From Jiella endophytica (GTDB taxonomy: Bacteria; Pseudomonadota; Alphaproteobacteria; Rhizobiales; Rhizobiaceae), in assembly GCF_004519335.1 (NCBI RefSeq), contig NZ_SOZD01000003.1, positions 310,001 to 374,000 on the forward strand: DNA of 64,000 nucleotides. The letters are read 5' to 3'. The notes under the pieces were generated by a model. That model was not told where the DNA came from and ran no database searches. It worked only from the letters and a program-made list of their open reading frames with translations. Position 1 is the first letter of the stretch, and each line of letters starts with the position of its first letter. A program made the position numbers and the translations under genes. Shown one piece after another: positions 43,661-51,806 of this stretch.

Positions 43661-44791
43661 TCACTCAAAAACGATACGCGGCGCATCCGACTTTGGTCGC
43701 GAATCTTCGAGCCCGCCGAGGACTTTCGCCGCGATGTCGCGATAGACTGCGGCATGCGGCCCGTCGGGTTCACTCGCCACAACCGGCCGCCCGGCATCGG
43801 AGCTCTCGCGGATCGCCATCTCGATCGGCACCTCGCCGAGAAACGGCACGCCGAGCCGCTCGGCCTCGGCCCTGGCGCCGCCATGGCCGAAGATGTCGTA
43901 GCGCTTGCCGGTATCCGGGGCGACGAAGTAGCTCATGTTCTCGACGATGCCGAGCACCGGCACGTCGACCTTCTTAAACATGGCAAGGCCCTTGCGCGCA
44001 TCGATCAGCGCCAGATCCTGCGGCGTCGAGACGATGACGGCGCCGGCCAGCGGCACCTGCTGCGCCATGGTCAGCTGGGCGTCGCCGGTGCCTGGCGGCA
44101 TGTCGACGACGAGAACGTCCAGAGGGCCCCATTCGACCTCGCGCAGCATCTGCGTCAGCGCCGACATCACCATCGGCCCGCGCCAGATCATCGGCGTATC
44201 CTCGTCGACCATCAGGCCCATCGACATCGCCTTCAGGCCGAAAGCCTCGAGCGGAATGATGGTTCGTCCGCCGGCGGATTTCGGCTTGTCCTTCAGTCCG
44301 AGGAGCCGCGGCACCGAGGGGCCATAGACGTCGGCATCGAGGAGACCCACGGAGAGGCCGAGCGCGGCAAGGCCGAGGGCGAGATTGACGGCGGTGGTCG
44401 ACTTGCCGACGCCGCCCTTGCCCGAGGCGACGGCGATGATCCGCTCGATCCCCGGGATGCCGGGCTTGACGCTTCCCGGCTGGCGAGCCGGGGCGGGCGC
44501 CGGCTGGCGAGGCGGCGGCGGAGCCGAATTGCGCGCACCGGGAGCGCCGGCAGTCTTTTCCGCCGTCAGCGCCACCATCGCCTTGGAGATGCCGTCGAGC
44601 TTGACCACCTCGGCCTCGATCTGGCGACAGAACGGCTCGAAACGCTCGGCCGCGGCGGCCGGGACGGTGAGCGAGAAGAACGCCTTGCCGTCGGCGATGA
44701 AGATGTCCGAGACGAGCGAGCGCGTCACGACGTCCGGTCCGCCATCCGGCGGCGTCATCTGCCGCAGAATGCCGAGGATGCGCGCCTTCAT
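43661..44791 (-). CDS. Mrp/NBP35-family Fe-S carrier ATPase (ApbC)
   Basis: A 376-aa P-loop protein that delivers or assembles iron-sulfur clusters. N-terminal MIP18-type domain (MKARILGILRQMTPPDGGPD), Pro/Ala-rich linker (about residues 86-112), then the deviant Walker A SGKGGVGKST (about 123-132) and VVDMPPGTGDAQLT. In the canonical family the segment after ENMSYF contains CPxC, the cluster-bridging motif; here it reads VENMSYFVAPDTGKRYDIFG, with no cysteine. That loss is common in alphaproteobacterial homologues as far as I recall. Start chosen at the ATG giving the family N-terminus; an in-frame TTG lies upstream. Confidence 0.9.
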   Translation of the reverse strand: MKARILGILRQMTPPDGGPDVVTRSLVSDIFIADGKAFFSLTVPAAAAERFEPFCRQIEAEVVKLDGISKAMVALTAEKTAGAPGARNSAPPPPRQPAPAPARQPGSVKPGIPGIERIIAVASGKGGVGKSTTAVNLALGLAALGLSVGLLDADVYGPSVPRLLGLKDKPKSAGGRTIIPLEAFGLKAMSMGLMVDEDTPMIWRGPMVMSALTQMLREVEWGPLDVLVVDMPPGTGDAQLTMAQQVPLAGAVIVSTPQDLALIDARKGLAMFKKVDVPVLGIVENMSYFVAPDTGKRYDIFGHGGARAEAERLGVPFLGEVPIEMAIRESSDAGRPVVASEPDGPHAAVYRDIAAKVLGGLEDSRPKSDAPRIVFE

Positions 44792-45008
44792 TTCGTCAGC
44801 CAAAACCGAAAACTCCTGAAAACATCGATCATTGCGGCTGAGATATCGCGGCCGGGGGCGAACGTCCAAGAAAAACCGAGCCAGGCACGGCCGCCGATCG
44901 CGCCCTCCCCGGCATGGCGCAGGCCGGCGAGGATGCTATCTCTGATGGGCGCATGACTGTCGGGAGGTCTCCTGCGGCGTGCCTGCCAGGAGCCGACGGA
45001 CAGCCAGC

Positions 45009-45830
45009 ATGACCCGTAACGAACCGGACGAAAAAACAGACGACGCTCCCGAGAAATCCGTCGAGCCGGCCGGCGAAGCGCCATCGCTGCTCCAGCCGGT
45101 CACCGACGAGACCCGGCGTTTCGCACGCCATCTGCTGCGCGCGGCGAGAGACGCCGGGCTCGGCGTCATCCGGCCGGAGGACGGCTTTCCGGCGGTCAGC
45201 CGTGTTCTGATCGCCAGCGATTTTTCCGGCCGCCCGGTGGTGCTCGTCTCGGCCCTGTCGCTGCATGCCGGCGCGCTCGCCGCCGACCCGCGCTGCTCGC
45301 TGCTGGTCGGCAGGATGGGCAAGGGCGACCCCCTCGCCCATCCGCGCATGACGGTGTTCGCCCGCGCGGAGACAATCACGCGCGACAGCGAAGACGGGAA
45401 GGCGGTGCGCCAGCGCTTCCTCGCCCGCCATCCGAAGGCGGCGCTCTATGTCGATTTTCCGGATTTCCGCTTCCTGCGGCTGGAGCCTGTCGACGCGTCG
45501 CTGAACGGCGGCTTCGGCCGCGCCTTCGCCCTCGAGGCGAGCGATCTTCGCGACGACCATGACGCGGACCTTCCCGCCAGTGCGCTGCGCGCCCTCGACC
45601 ATATGAACGAAGACCACGCCGACGCGATCGACCATCTTGCGGCGTTGAACGGCGCAGATGGCAGCGGGTGGCGGATCGCCACCATCGACCGCCGCGGCTT
45701 CGAGATCGTGCGGAGCGACAGGCTGGCGAGGATCGAGTTCGACCGCGATCCGGCAGGCGAAGGCGGCTATCGCAAGGCCTTTGTCGACCTGATGCGGCCC
45801 GGCCCTCAGGCGGGCGGCAAAGCTGAATGA
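45009..45830 (+). CDS. HugZ-like heme utilisation / pyridoxamine oxidase-fold protein
   Basis: A 273-aa protein with an N-terminal split-barrel (pyridoxamine 5'-phosphate oxidase-like) domain, including VSRVLIASDFSGRPVVLVSA and LVGRMGKGDPLAHPRMTVFA, and a C-terminal DUF2470 domain (HMNEDHADAIDHLAALNG). This two-domain layout is that of HugZ-type heme-degrading or heme-binding proteins. The start MTRNEPDEK was preferred; an in-frame ATG 30 bp upstream exists. Divergent from the Mrp gene. Heme binding is a family inference. Confidence 0.8.
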   Translation: MTRNEPDEKTDDAPEKSVEPAGEAPSLLQPVTDETRRFARHLLRAARDAGLGVIRPEDGFPAVSRVLIASDFSGRPVVLVSALSLHAGALAADPRCSLLVGRMGKGDPLAHPRMTVFARAETITRDSEDGKAVRQRFLARHPKAALYVDFPDFRFLRLEPVDASLNGGFGRAFALEASDLRDDHDADLPASALRALDHMNEDHADAIDHLAALNGADGSGWRIATIDRRGFEIVRSDRLARIEFDRDPAGEGGYRKAFVDLMRPGPQAGGKAE

Positions 45831-45876
45831 CTGTCAGGAACGCCCTGCCCAGCGCTCTTCCAGGCTCGGTGGCGCG

Positions 45877-46239
45877 TCAGACGTCGTAGCCCTCGGGGCA
45901 GTTGGCGATGAAGCGGTGGCTGCGATTGGCCCGCAGATAGATGCACTGGCCCGGCGCATTGGCGGCAAGGCCGAGAACCCGGTCGCCGGGCTCGACCACC
46001 GGCTCCGGGAGCTTGCCCGACCGGAACGGCACGCTTTCGGCGTCTTCCAGGCCGAACACCGCATTGAAGACCGGCGGCAGCGGCGCCCCGCCGGTGCAGC
46101 CGGAGAGAACCGCCAGGGTAACGAGCACGAGCGAAGCCGCGACGGCGCCGCCATGCCGATGGCGGACACGGCCGGCGCGACGGCCATGATCCGGCCGGCT
46201 GTCGGCGCCCGGCCGCCGCGAAAATCTCAAACCCGCCAT
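45877..46239 (-). CDS. Small lipoprotein ending in CPEGY, unknown function
   Basis: A 120-aa product. A long basic N-terminus (MAGLRFSRRPGADSRPDHGR) precedes a hydrophobic signal (AVAASLVLVTLAVL) with lipobox LSGC. The 70-residue mature part ends with NRSHRFIANCPEGYDV. The neighbouring lipoprotein at 46356-46640 ends YRCPEGY, so the two share a C-terminal motif. No known family. It is downstream of the other lipoprotein, in the same direction, but a strong terminator lies between them. Confidence 0.65.
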   Translation of the reverse strand: MAGLRFSRRPGADSRPDHGRRAGRVRHRHGGAVAASLVLVTLAVLSGCTGGAPLPPVFNAVFGLEDAESVPFRSGKLPEPVVEPGDRVLGLAANAPGQCIYLRANRSHRFIANCPEGYDV

Positions 46240-46263
46240 CGACTTCCCCCTCGAACGGCCACG

Positions 46264-46289
46264 AAAAACCCCGCCACGTGGGCGGGGTT
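46264..46289 (-). terminator. Rho-independent terminator downstream of the glycine-zipper lipoprotein gene
   Basis: On the minus strand AACCCCGCC, loop CACGT, GGCGGGGTT followed by TTTTCG. The 9-bp stem is GC-rich and the U-run is good. It ends the transcript of the gene at 46356-46640, 67 bp after its stop. Confidence 0.8.
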
Positions 46290-46355
46290 CTAGCATGTTC
46301 GCAAATCTCAGTGAACGCTTCGTGCCTGACGCAAGCGTATCGCCGGTGCGCGCGA

Positions 46356-46640
46356 TCAGTAGCCTTCGGGGCAGCGGTAGATATTGCCGTCGGAGTAGCG
46401 GCAATAGCCCGGGTTCGACTGGGAACGGCCGATGACGTTGCCCGCCACCGCGCCGACGCCGGCGCCGATGGCGGCGCCTGCCAGGGTCGAGCCGGTGTCG
46501 TGGCCGATCGCCTGGCCCGCCAGCGCGCCAACCGCGCCACCCGCCAGAGCGCCACCGCCGGTATAGCGGTCCTCGGTGGTGCAGCCTGCGGCCAGCATGG
46601 TCGCAACGGCGATGGCTGCGAAGGAAATCTTACGATACAT
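46356..46640 (-). CDS. Glycine-zipper (2TM) lipoprotein
   Basis: A 94-aa outer-membrane lipoprotein. Signal MYRKISFAAIAVATMLAAGC with lipobox LAAGC, then a glycine-zipper region (about residues 28-70) with GGGALAGGAVGALAGQAIGH and LAGAAIGAGVGAVAGNVIGR, the repeated GxxxG pattern of 2TM_2/Rick_17kDa-type proteins such as SlyB. It ends with YCRYSDGNIYRCPEGY, three cysteines. The upstream in-frame extension to 46682 lacks a signal peptide. Probable envelope stabilising role, not demonstrated. Confidence 0.85.
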   Translation of the reverse strand: MYRKISFAAIAVATMLAAGCTTEDRYTGGGALAGGAVGALAGQAIGHDTGSTLAGAAIGAGVGAVAGNVIGRSQSNPGYCRYSDGNIYRCPEGY

Positions 46641-46820
46641 AGTCAATGTCTCACTCTTCACCGTGGTGTCCCCAGTCACCACCGTTATAGGGGAGTTTTC
46701 CTGCGGGTCATCACCCCCTGGAAATCGATTTGCAGCCGACGCGATCAGCGGAGCCGGTCAGCACAACGCCGCCTCGTTCAAAGGAACGGGCGGCGCAGAT
46801 GATTGGGCTTTCTCAAGAAT

Positions 46821-47111
46821 TCAGCGCGAGGCAACGAGGCTCGGCTCGGCGTCGAAGGTGATCGACAGCTGGCCGTCCCTCGAGACAGACCAGTCGAGCG
46901 TCGCCGACTGCTCGAAAACCTCCTCGGAGACTTCCTTGCAGGCGCCATAGACATGCTTGTCCGAAGTGCCGCTCAAGCGGATCTGCAGGGGCAATTCCTG
47001 CCGGCATTCGGCAACGGTCTCATAGGCCGGGACGGGGACGGCAATTTCCTTACAGACGGAGATATCCCCTGAGCAACCAACCAGCAACATGAATGCAGCG
47101 ACGTGTTCCAT
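46821..47111 (-). CDS. Small probable lipoprotein, unknown function
   Basis: A 96-aa product starting MEHVAAFMLLVGCSGDISVC. The lipobox LVGC comes only 13 residues from the start with no basic n-region, an atypical signal; a longer signal from an upstream start is possible but the upstream frame has no ribosome-binding site, whereas GGGAGCTGGAG precedes this ATG. The remainder is a compact domain with cysteines (VCKEIAV, ECRQELPLQI, GACKEVSEEV). No family recognised. Confidence 0.55.
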   Translation of the reverse strand: MEHVAAFMLLVGCSGDISVCKEIAVPVPAYETVAECRQELPLQIRLSGTSDKHVYGACKEVSEEVFEQSATLDWSVSRDGQLSITFDAEPSLVASR

Positions 47112-47209
47112 CTCCAGCTCCCTTTTGGGAAGGATAATACACCGGGTGTGGCTCCGGTTCCGCACGCAAGCGAAAAACGGCGTCACGTTCACGTGAGCCG
47201 CGATTGATC

Positions 47210-47226
47210 GGTAACGCTTTGTTACC
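47210..47226. promoter_or_regulatory. Palindrome upstream of the small lipoprotein gene
   Basis: GGTAAC, 5 bases, GTTACC: a perfect 6-bp dyad about 100 bp upstream of the minus-strand start at 47111, with TCACG-TTCA-CGTGA nearby (47183-47196). Possibly a regulator site; nothing identifies the protein. Confidence 0.3.
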
Positions 47227-47365
47227 AGTTGCTTACGCGGCGTGATTTTCTGAAGACGAAAGTGGAAGCCGCAGACGCGGTCCTGCGGGCAATATTGCGG
47301 CTTGCCGCCGCCAAGCCGAAGCTCAGGCAACAGACATCCCGGCTGAGATGGCGAGGCCGAGATCC

Positions 47366-48343
47366 CTATTCGGGCGTACCGCGCTGCATCACCTCATATT
47401 GTGCTTCGGGGACCGTCAGCGTGTAGCGGATCCCCTCGGGCAGATATTCGAGACGCGCTTCGCCGCCGACCGCATTGGGAACGATGCGCTCCAGCGTCGA
47501 GGTCCCGAAGCGGGCGTCGCGCTCCGCCCTGACGCGCGGGCCGCCGCGCTCCTGCCAGATGATGAGGAGCCCGGCATCCTCGCCGCCCTCGACCCGCGCC
47601 TCGATGAAGACCTTGCCCCCCGGCACCGACAGCGAGCCGTAGGAGGCGGCGTTCACCGCGAGTTCGTGGAGGGCGAGGCCGACATGCAGTGAGGCGGTCG
47701 GCGACAGATAGACGTCGACCGGCCGGAACTCGATCTGATCCATGCCGTCCGGCGCATAGCGCTCGACCTGGGTGGTTACGAGGCTTTCGAGATCGGCGCC
47801 GCGCCAGTCGGCATCGGTGACGATATCCTGGGAATAGGACAGCGACTGGATGCGGCCGCGGAACCGCACGAGGAATTCCGGCACCGTCAGAGAATGGCGT
47901 GCGGTCTGGCTGGCGAGGCTCTGGATGATCGCAAGTAGGTTCTTCGAGCGGTGGGAGAGCTCGCGCAAGAGCGTCTTCAGCGTCTCTTCGCGGCGCTTCT
48001 GGTCGGTAATGTCGAAGGACGTTCCGATGATGCCGCAGGGCTCGCCGCTCTCGTCGCGGTCGACATCGACGCAGACGTCGTACCAGCGGGTCTGGTTGCC
48101 GCGGTTGATCGACATCTCGTAGCGCAGCGGCCGGCCGGTGGAGAGCACCTCGCGCTTCATCTCGGTGGAGCGCTGCGCTGCGGTCTCGCTCAGGATGTCG
48201 GCATCGCTCGCGCCTTCATGGGCGGCCTGCAGCCAGGACTGGCCGGCATTCGACACCCACGAATAGTGCAAATCCAAATCTTGGGCGAATACGGACATTT
48301 CCGTATTTTCGATCGCTCGCAAGATTTTATTAGCCAACATCAA
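47366..48343 (-). CDS. PAS-domain HWE-family sensor histidine kinase
   Basis: A 325-aa cytoplasmic kinase. N-terminal PAS domain (about residues 3-115) ends with IIGTSFDITDQKRREE. The HWE kinase core follows: His131 in LRELSHRSKNLLAIIQSLA, the N-box HELAVNAASYGSLS (residues 226-239) and the family-defining IIWQERGGP (Trp263, Glu265). No transmembrane helix is present, so the input is cytoplasmic. It lies downstream of phyR in the same direction, a conserved arrangement in which such kinases phosphorylate PhyR to start the general stress response. An EcfG-type promoter is visible upstream of it. Confidence 0.9.
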   Translation of the reverse strand: MMLANKILRAIENTEMSVFAQDLDLHYSWVSNAGQSWLQAAHEGASDADILSETAAQRSTEMKREVLSTGRPLRYEMSINRGNQTRWYDVCVDVDRDESGEPCGIIGTSFDITDQKRREETLKTLLRELSHRSKNLLAIIQSLASQTARHSLTVPEFLVRFRGRIQSLSYSQDIVTDADWRGADLESLVTTQVERYAPDGMDQIEFRPVDVYLSPTASLHVGLALHELAVNAASYGSLSVPGGKVFIEARVEGGEDAGLLIIWQERGGPRVRAERDARFGTSTLERIVPNAVGGEARLEYLPEGIRYTLTVPEAQYEVMQRGTPE

Positions 48344-48520
48344 CCGACGCTCACAACGATCCGGCTCGTGATTGCGATCAACCCAACGGAAGATCGATCC
48401 GAAACCGGCTTTGCCCCCATGGTCTCACCGTCTCTCGCCGACCTCCGGGACTCATCTGAATGATGCAGCGCCGCAGAGGTTCCGTAGCCGCGACCGGATA
48501 AGGCCCGATGGTTGCAGGTC

Positions 48521-48545
48521 AACCGTTCTGCTGCGTTTGTGTTCC
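48521..48545 (-). promoter_or_regulatory. EcfG-type promoter upstream of the HWE kinase gene
   Basis: On the minus strand GGAAC (48545-48541), 16 bases, GGTT (48524-48521). The EcfG consensus is GGAAC-N16/17-cGTT; the first base of the -10 element deviates. It reads towards the kinase gene, 178 bp away. Confidence 0.5.
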
Positions 48546-48622
48546 GCCCGTCGCGGGACAATTTGGCGACGGGCGCTGCGGCGCCCACGGCGCCGTCCAG
48601 CAGCGCCTGAAAAGGCGCCCCG

Positions 48623-49417
48623 TCAGGCAGCGGCGCGGCTGCCGGCCTCGAAGAACAGTGCCTGGCTGATCAGGGCCTTTACCATATCCGGATTAAACGG
48701 CTTGGTGACGAGGAATGTCGGCTCCGGCCGCTCGCCGGTGAGTAGCCGCTCGGGGAAGGCGGTGATGAAGATCACCGGCACCGAGACCTTGGCGAGAATG
48801 TCGTTCACCGCGTCGATACCCGAGCTGCCGTCGGCAAGCTGGATGTCGGCGAGAACCATGCCCGGGTTCTGGGTCTCGAACAGCGCCATCGCCTCCTTGT
48901 GGGTGCGGGCGATGCCGGTGACCCGGTGGCCGAGGCTCTCGACCATCTGCTCGATGTCCATCGCGATCAGCGGCTCGTCCTCGATGATCATGATGTCGGT
49001 CGAGACCTGGCGGCCAATGTCGGAACCGGCCTGGTCGATCATTTCGGAAAAGCGCGTCTGGTCGACGCCGAGAATGTGCCCCGCCTCTTCGCTGGTGAAG
49101 CCCTCGACCGCGACGAGCAGGAAGGCCTGGCGCGGCAGCGGCGCGATGGCCTTGAGGTTGCGCGCGGCGCGCTCTTCCCAGGCCGAGGTCGGCGCGTCCT
49201 CGCGGATGTTCACGTCCAGCGACTGCCAGAGCGAGGAGAACAGCTTGTAGAGGGAGATACGGGGAGACTGGTCTTCCGGAAACAGCGAGGGATCGGCAAT
49301 CAGCGCCTCGAGAACCGCAGCGACATAGGCGTCGCCGCTCGCCTGCGAACCGGTTAGTGCCCGGGAATAGCGACGCAGGTAAGGAATATGCGGCGCTATG
49401 CGGGATGACATCGACAT
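48623..49417 (-). CDS. phyR: PhyR, anti-anti-sigma response regulator of the general stress response
   Basis: A 264-aa protein with two domains: an EcfG-like sigma-mimic output domain (about residues 5-135, PYLRRYSRALTGSQASGDAY through EEAGHILGVDQTRFSEMIDQ) and a C-terminal receiver (about 140-255) with the acidic pocket DIMIIEDEP, phosphoacceptor Asp191 in VLADIQLADG, VIFITAFPERLL and VTKPF. When phosphorylated, PhyR sequesters NepR and frees EcfG. Divergent from nepR-ecfG and upstream of the kinase gene. I could not find an EcfG promoter upstream of this gene. Confidence 0.97.
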   Translation of the reverse strand: MSMSSRIAPHIPYLRRYSRALTGSQASGDAYVAAVLEALIADPSLFPEDQSPRISLYKLFSSLWQSLDVNIREDAPTSAWEERAARNLKAIAPLPRQAFLLVAVEGFTSEEAGHILGVDQTRFSEMIDQAGSDIGRQVSTDIMIIEDEPLIAMDIEQMVESLGHRVTGIARTHKEAMALFETQNPGMVLADIQLADGSSGIDAVNDILAKVSVPVIFITAFPERLLTGERPEPTFLVTKPFNPDMVKALISQALFFEAGSRAAA

Positions 49418-49494
49418 TTAGACTCCCCTCGTATCGCTTGAACGAGACGTATTGATCTTTGCAAGGCCCGCGGTTCCGGGCGAATTCCCATCAG

Positions 49495-49519
49495 GGAACA
49501 AGGCCGAGCGCCGCGAGTT
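49495..49519 (+). promoter_or_regulatory. EcfG-type promoter of nepR-ecfG
   Basis: GGAAC (49495-49499), 16 bases, AGTT (49516-49519), followed by TCCG. Fits GGAAC-N16/17-cGTT with one deviation and faces nepR-ecfG, implying positive autoregulation of the sigma factor, as known in related bacteria. The leader to nepR would be almost 200 bases. Confidence 0.6.
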
Positions 49520-49715
49520 TCCGACTAAATGGGACATTGGTCGCTTGCTGTGAAGACCTGGCTGAAAATTGCATCCATACCCACCTTACGGCTTGCGGGA
49601 CGCGATTGCCGATTTATCTGTCGGCGCAAGCTTTGGATATCCGCCGGGCCTTGAAGAGACCTTTTTATTCCAGATGCCGCCCCGCGCGTGGTCGGCGCCA
49701 GTATCGAGATGGTCG

Positions 49716-49931
49716 ATGAGCGATCGCGAGAATGAGGACGAAAAATTGCAGACGGGACAGACCCAGAAATCGCAGCGGACGGGTTCCGAGTTAGGCATAG
49801 GTGCCTCGATCGGAAAGCAGCTCAAGGCATATTACGACGATGTCGCCAGCGAGCCCGTGCCGGACCGGTTCCTGAGCCTTCTCGACGCGCTCGACCAGGC
49901 GGAATCGGCGTCGAAAAAGAATCGGGAGTGA
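49716..49931 (+). CDS. nepR: NepR anti-sigma factor
   Basis: A 71-aa protein from the ATG giving MSDRENEDEK. The NepR core is evident at about residues 32-60: IGKQLKAYYDDVASEPVPDR followed by FLSLLDALDQ, which contacts both EcfG and PhyR. An unstructured polar N-terminus precedes it. The stop codon overlaps the ecfG start (TGATG), so anti-sigma and sigma factor are made in a coupled fashion. Confidence 0.93.
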   Translation: MSDRENEDEKLQTGQTQKSQRTGSELGIGASIGKQLKAYYDDVASEPVPDRFLSLLDALDQAESASKKNRE

Positions 49932-50491
49932 TGGCGTCCATGAGCGTAGAGTTCGATTTCCGCAAGGAACTCATCACGATCATTCCGAATCTGCGCGCCT
50001 TCGCGACGTCGCTGACGGGATCCTTCGATCGTGCCGACGACCTTGTCCAGGAAACCCTGGTCAAGGCGTGGGACAAGCAGCACACCTTCCAGCCGGGGAC
50101 CAACCTGAAAGCCTGGCTGTTCACCATCCTGCGCAACGAGTTCTACACGCAGATGCGCAAGAAGGGTCGCGAGGTTCAGGACGTCGACGGCATCCACGCG
50201 ATGCAGCTTGCCGGTCATCCCGAGCAGCAGGGGCACCTCGACCTGCAGGATTTCCGCAAAGCCCTCGACCTCCTGCCCGACGACCAGCGCGAGGCACTGG
50301 TGCTGATCGGCGCTTCCGGCTTCTCCTATGAAGAGGCGGCGGACATCTGCAAATGCGCCGTCGGAACGATCAAGAGCCGCGTCTCGCGCGCCCGCACCCG
50401 CATCGCCGAGATCCTCGGCGTCGAGGGCGACGGCGACTACGGACCGGACTCGATCTCGAGCCAGATCATCGGTGTCGCCCCGGCCGCCTGA
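49931..50491 (+). CDS. ecfG: EcfG, general stress response extracytoplasmic-function sigma factor
   Basis: A 186-aa ECF15 sigma factor. Region 2 is FATSLTGSFDRADDLVQETL followed by VKAWDKQHTFQPGTNLKAWL; region 4 is LLPDDQREALVLIGASGFSY with EEAADICKCAVGTIKSRVSR as the recognition helix. Start taken at the ATG overlapping the nepR stop; a GTG three bases upstream and an ATG nine bases downstream (MSVEFDF) are alternatives. It is expected to direct transcription from GGAAC-N16/17-cGTT promoters, several of which are visible downstream. Confidence 0.95.
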   Translation: MASMSVEFDFRKELITIIPNLRAFATSLTGSFDRADDLVQETLVKAWDKQHTFQPGTNLKAWLFTILRNEFYTQMRKKGREVQDVDGIHAMQLAGHPEQQGHLDLQDFRKALDLLPDDQREALVLIGASGFSYEEAADICKCAVGTIKSRVSRARTRIAEILGVEGDGDYGPDSISSQIIGVAPAA

Positions 50492-50508
50492 TCGGCGCAC
50501 CAAGGCGG

Positions 50509-50533
50509 GGAACTCCACTGCGCCGCGGCGGTT
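50509..50533 (+). promoter_or_regulatory. EcfG-type promoter upstream of the DUF883 gene
   Basis: GGAAC (50509-50513), 16 bases, GGTT (50530-50533), starting 18 bp after the ecfG stop and 108 bp before the DUF883 start. One deviation from the consensus -10. Confidence 0.5.
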
Positions 50534-50640
50534 ATCGGATAAGGATGCGGCGGGGCGCAGAGCTTTCATCGAAGGGGACGCGGCCGGCAGTTTCCGCATC
50601 GCCGGCACTAATCAAACAATGACGACGAACGGACCGATCT

Positions 50641-51006
50641 ATGAGTGACAACATGGCCAGTAATCCGACAACGCCCGGCGGCGGCGCCCACACGCCGGGC
50701 CAGGACCCGCGCACCCAGGCGGACCGGGCGAATGTCGAGGAGCAGCTCGGCCGGCTGCGCGAGGACGTCTCGGCGCTGTCCGAAGCGGTGAAGTCGATGG
50801 CCACCCACGGCGCCGACGACGTCCGCCGGCAGGCTTCGGCGCTGCGCGACGACGTGCGCCAGCGTGGCGAAGCCTATTTCCGCCAGGCCCAGGACGCGGC
50901 CCACGATCTCGAGGAAGACGTCAGCGAGCGCATTCGCGCCGAGCCGATCAAGGCGGTGCTGATCGCCGCCGGCATCGGCTATCTCTACGCCCGACTCTTC
51001 CGGTAA
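50641..51006 (+). CDS. DUF883/YqjD-ElaB-like membrane-anchored stress protein
   Basis: A 121-aa protein. A Pro/Gly-rich N-terminus (NPTTPGGGAHTPGQDPRTQA) is followed by a long amphipathic coiled-coil-like region (about residues 33-95, LREDVSALSEAVKSMATHGA) and a short C-terminal hydrophobic anchor (AVLIAAGIGYLYARLFR), the YqjD/ElaB arrangement. In E. coli these proteins anchor ribosomes to the membrane in stationary phase. Followed 6 bp later by a holin-like membrane gene, probably one operon under EcfG. Confidence 0.85.
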   Translation: MSDNMASNPTTPGGGAHTPGQDPRTQADRANVEEQLGRLREDVSALSEAVKSMATHGADDVRRQASALRDDVRQRGEAYFRQAQDAAHDLEEDVSERIRAEPIKAVLIAAGIGYLYARLFR

Positions 51007-51012
51007 GGCCCG

Positions 51013-51465
51013 ATGATCTGGCAACTCGTCGCCAAGCTGGTGACCGGCGAGGCGGGCGTCTATGTCGCCCGCATTCGCAGACTGATCATGCTCTATGCGG
51101 TGATGGCGGTCTTCGCCATCCTGATGCTGACCTATCTGATCAGCGCGCTCTACGTCTGGGTCGCGTCGATCTACGGTCCTCTCGCGACCTCGCTCGGCTT
51201 CGCCGGCGGCTTCCTCGTTCTGATCATCCTCACCTGGATCGCGACAATCATCGTCCGGCGACCGCCACGCAAGCGCGCCGACGACCGTCTGCAGCGGGAC
51301 ATCGCCTCGATCGCCGGGGTGGCGGCCCTCTCCAACGCGCCGCTGCTGTTCCAGTCGGCGAAGCGCAACAAGAAGCTGCTGCTCGTCCCCGTCGCCGGCG
51401 CGGTCGGCTGGGCAGTGTGGCGGGCGATCACCGCCTACCGGCATCCGGACGACGGCGGGCTGTAA
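51013..51465 (+). CDS. Holin-superfamily-like small membrane protein (YqjE-like)
   Basis: A 150-aa protein with two strong membrane helices (about residues 28-52, MLYAVMAVFAILMLTYLISA, and 60-83, LGFAGGFLVLIILTWIATII) and a third, weaker one near the C-terminus (LLVPVAGAVGWAVWRAITA). It follows the DUF883 gene by 6 bp, the same pairing as yqjD-yqjE in enterobacteria. Function unknown; the stress-operon setting suggests an envelope role. Confidence 0.8.
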   Translation: MIWQLVAKLVTGEAGVYVARIRRLIMLYAVMAVFAILMLTYLISALYVWVASIYGPLATSLGFAGGFLVLIILTWIATIIVRRPPRKRADDRLQRDIASIAGVAALSNAPLLFQSAKRNKKLLLVPVAGAVGWAVWRAITAYRHPDDGGL

Positions 51466-51806
51466 GCTCCGCCGTCGCTTGCCTTTGATGAAAGCGGCCT
51501 GACGAACGCGAATACCCCGGCCGACGTCGCAGCGAGCGGACGGCAGCGTGCCGCGGCGCGAGGCTGCATCGCATTTCCCAGCCATCCGACTTCCGGGACA
51601 ATGCCGTCTGCCGGATCGCACTTGGATCACATCGTCCCTGCGACGATCCGGCAGGAACGCCTTTCCTTCCCCGACGTTTGTCTCGCGAAGCCGCCGCCTT
51701 CCCATCGTGGTCGTCGGCGCAGCGACACCAACCTATGCGCGGCATCGGAGCGGCGGCGGCCATCGCCTCGCCACGCAGTCGCGCGTCCGAAAGAAGGAAT
51801 GACCCG
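51466..51806. other. Intergenic region upstream of the small stress-protein gene
   Basis: 341 bp without a gene. It contains the best EcfG promoter match in the window (51654-51678); apart from that I see nothing. Confidence 0.5.
51654..51678 (+). promoter_or_regulatory. EcfG-type promoter, perfect consensus match
   Basis: GGAAC (51654-51658), exactly 16 bases, CGTT (51675-51678), then TG. This matches GGAAC-N16/17-cGTT with no deviation and reads towards the small membrane protein gene at 51807, 128 bp downstream. Confidence 0.75.

Noticed and set aside
49418-49494. EcfG promoter reading towards phyR
   Set aside because: GGAAC occurs on the minus strand but no cGTT lies at 16-17 bp spacing.
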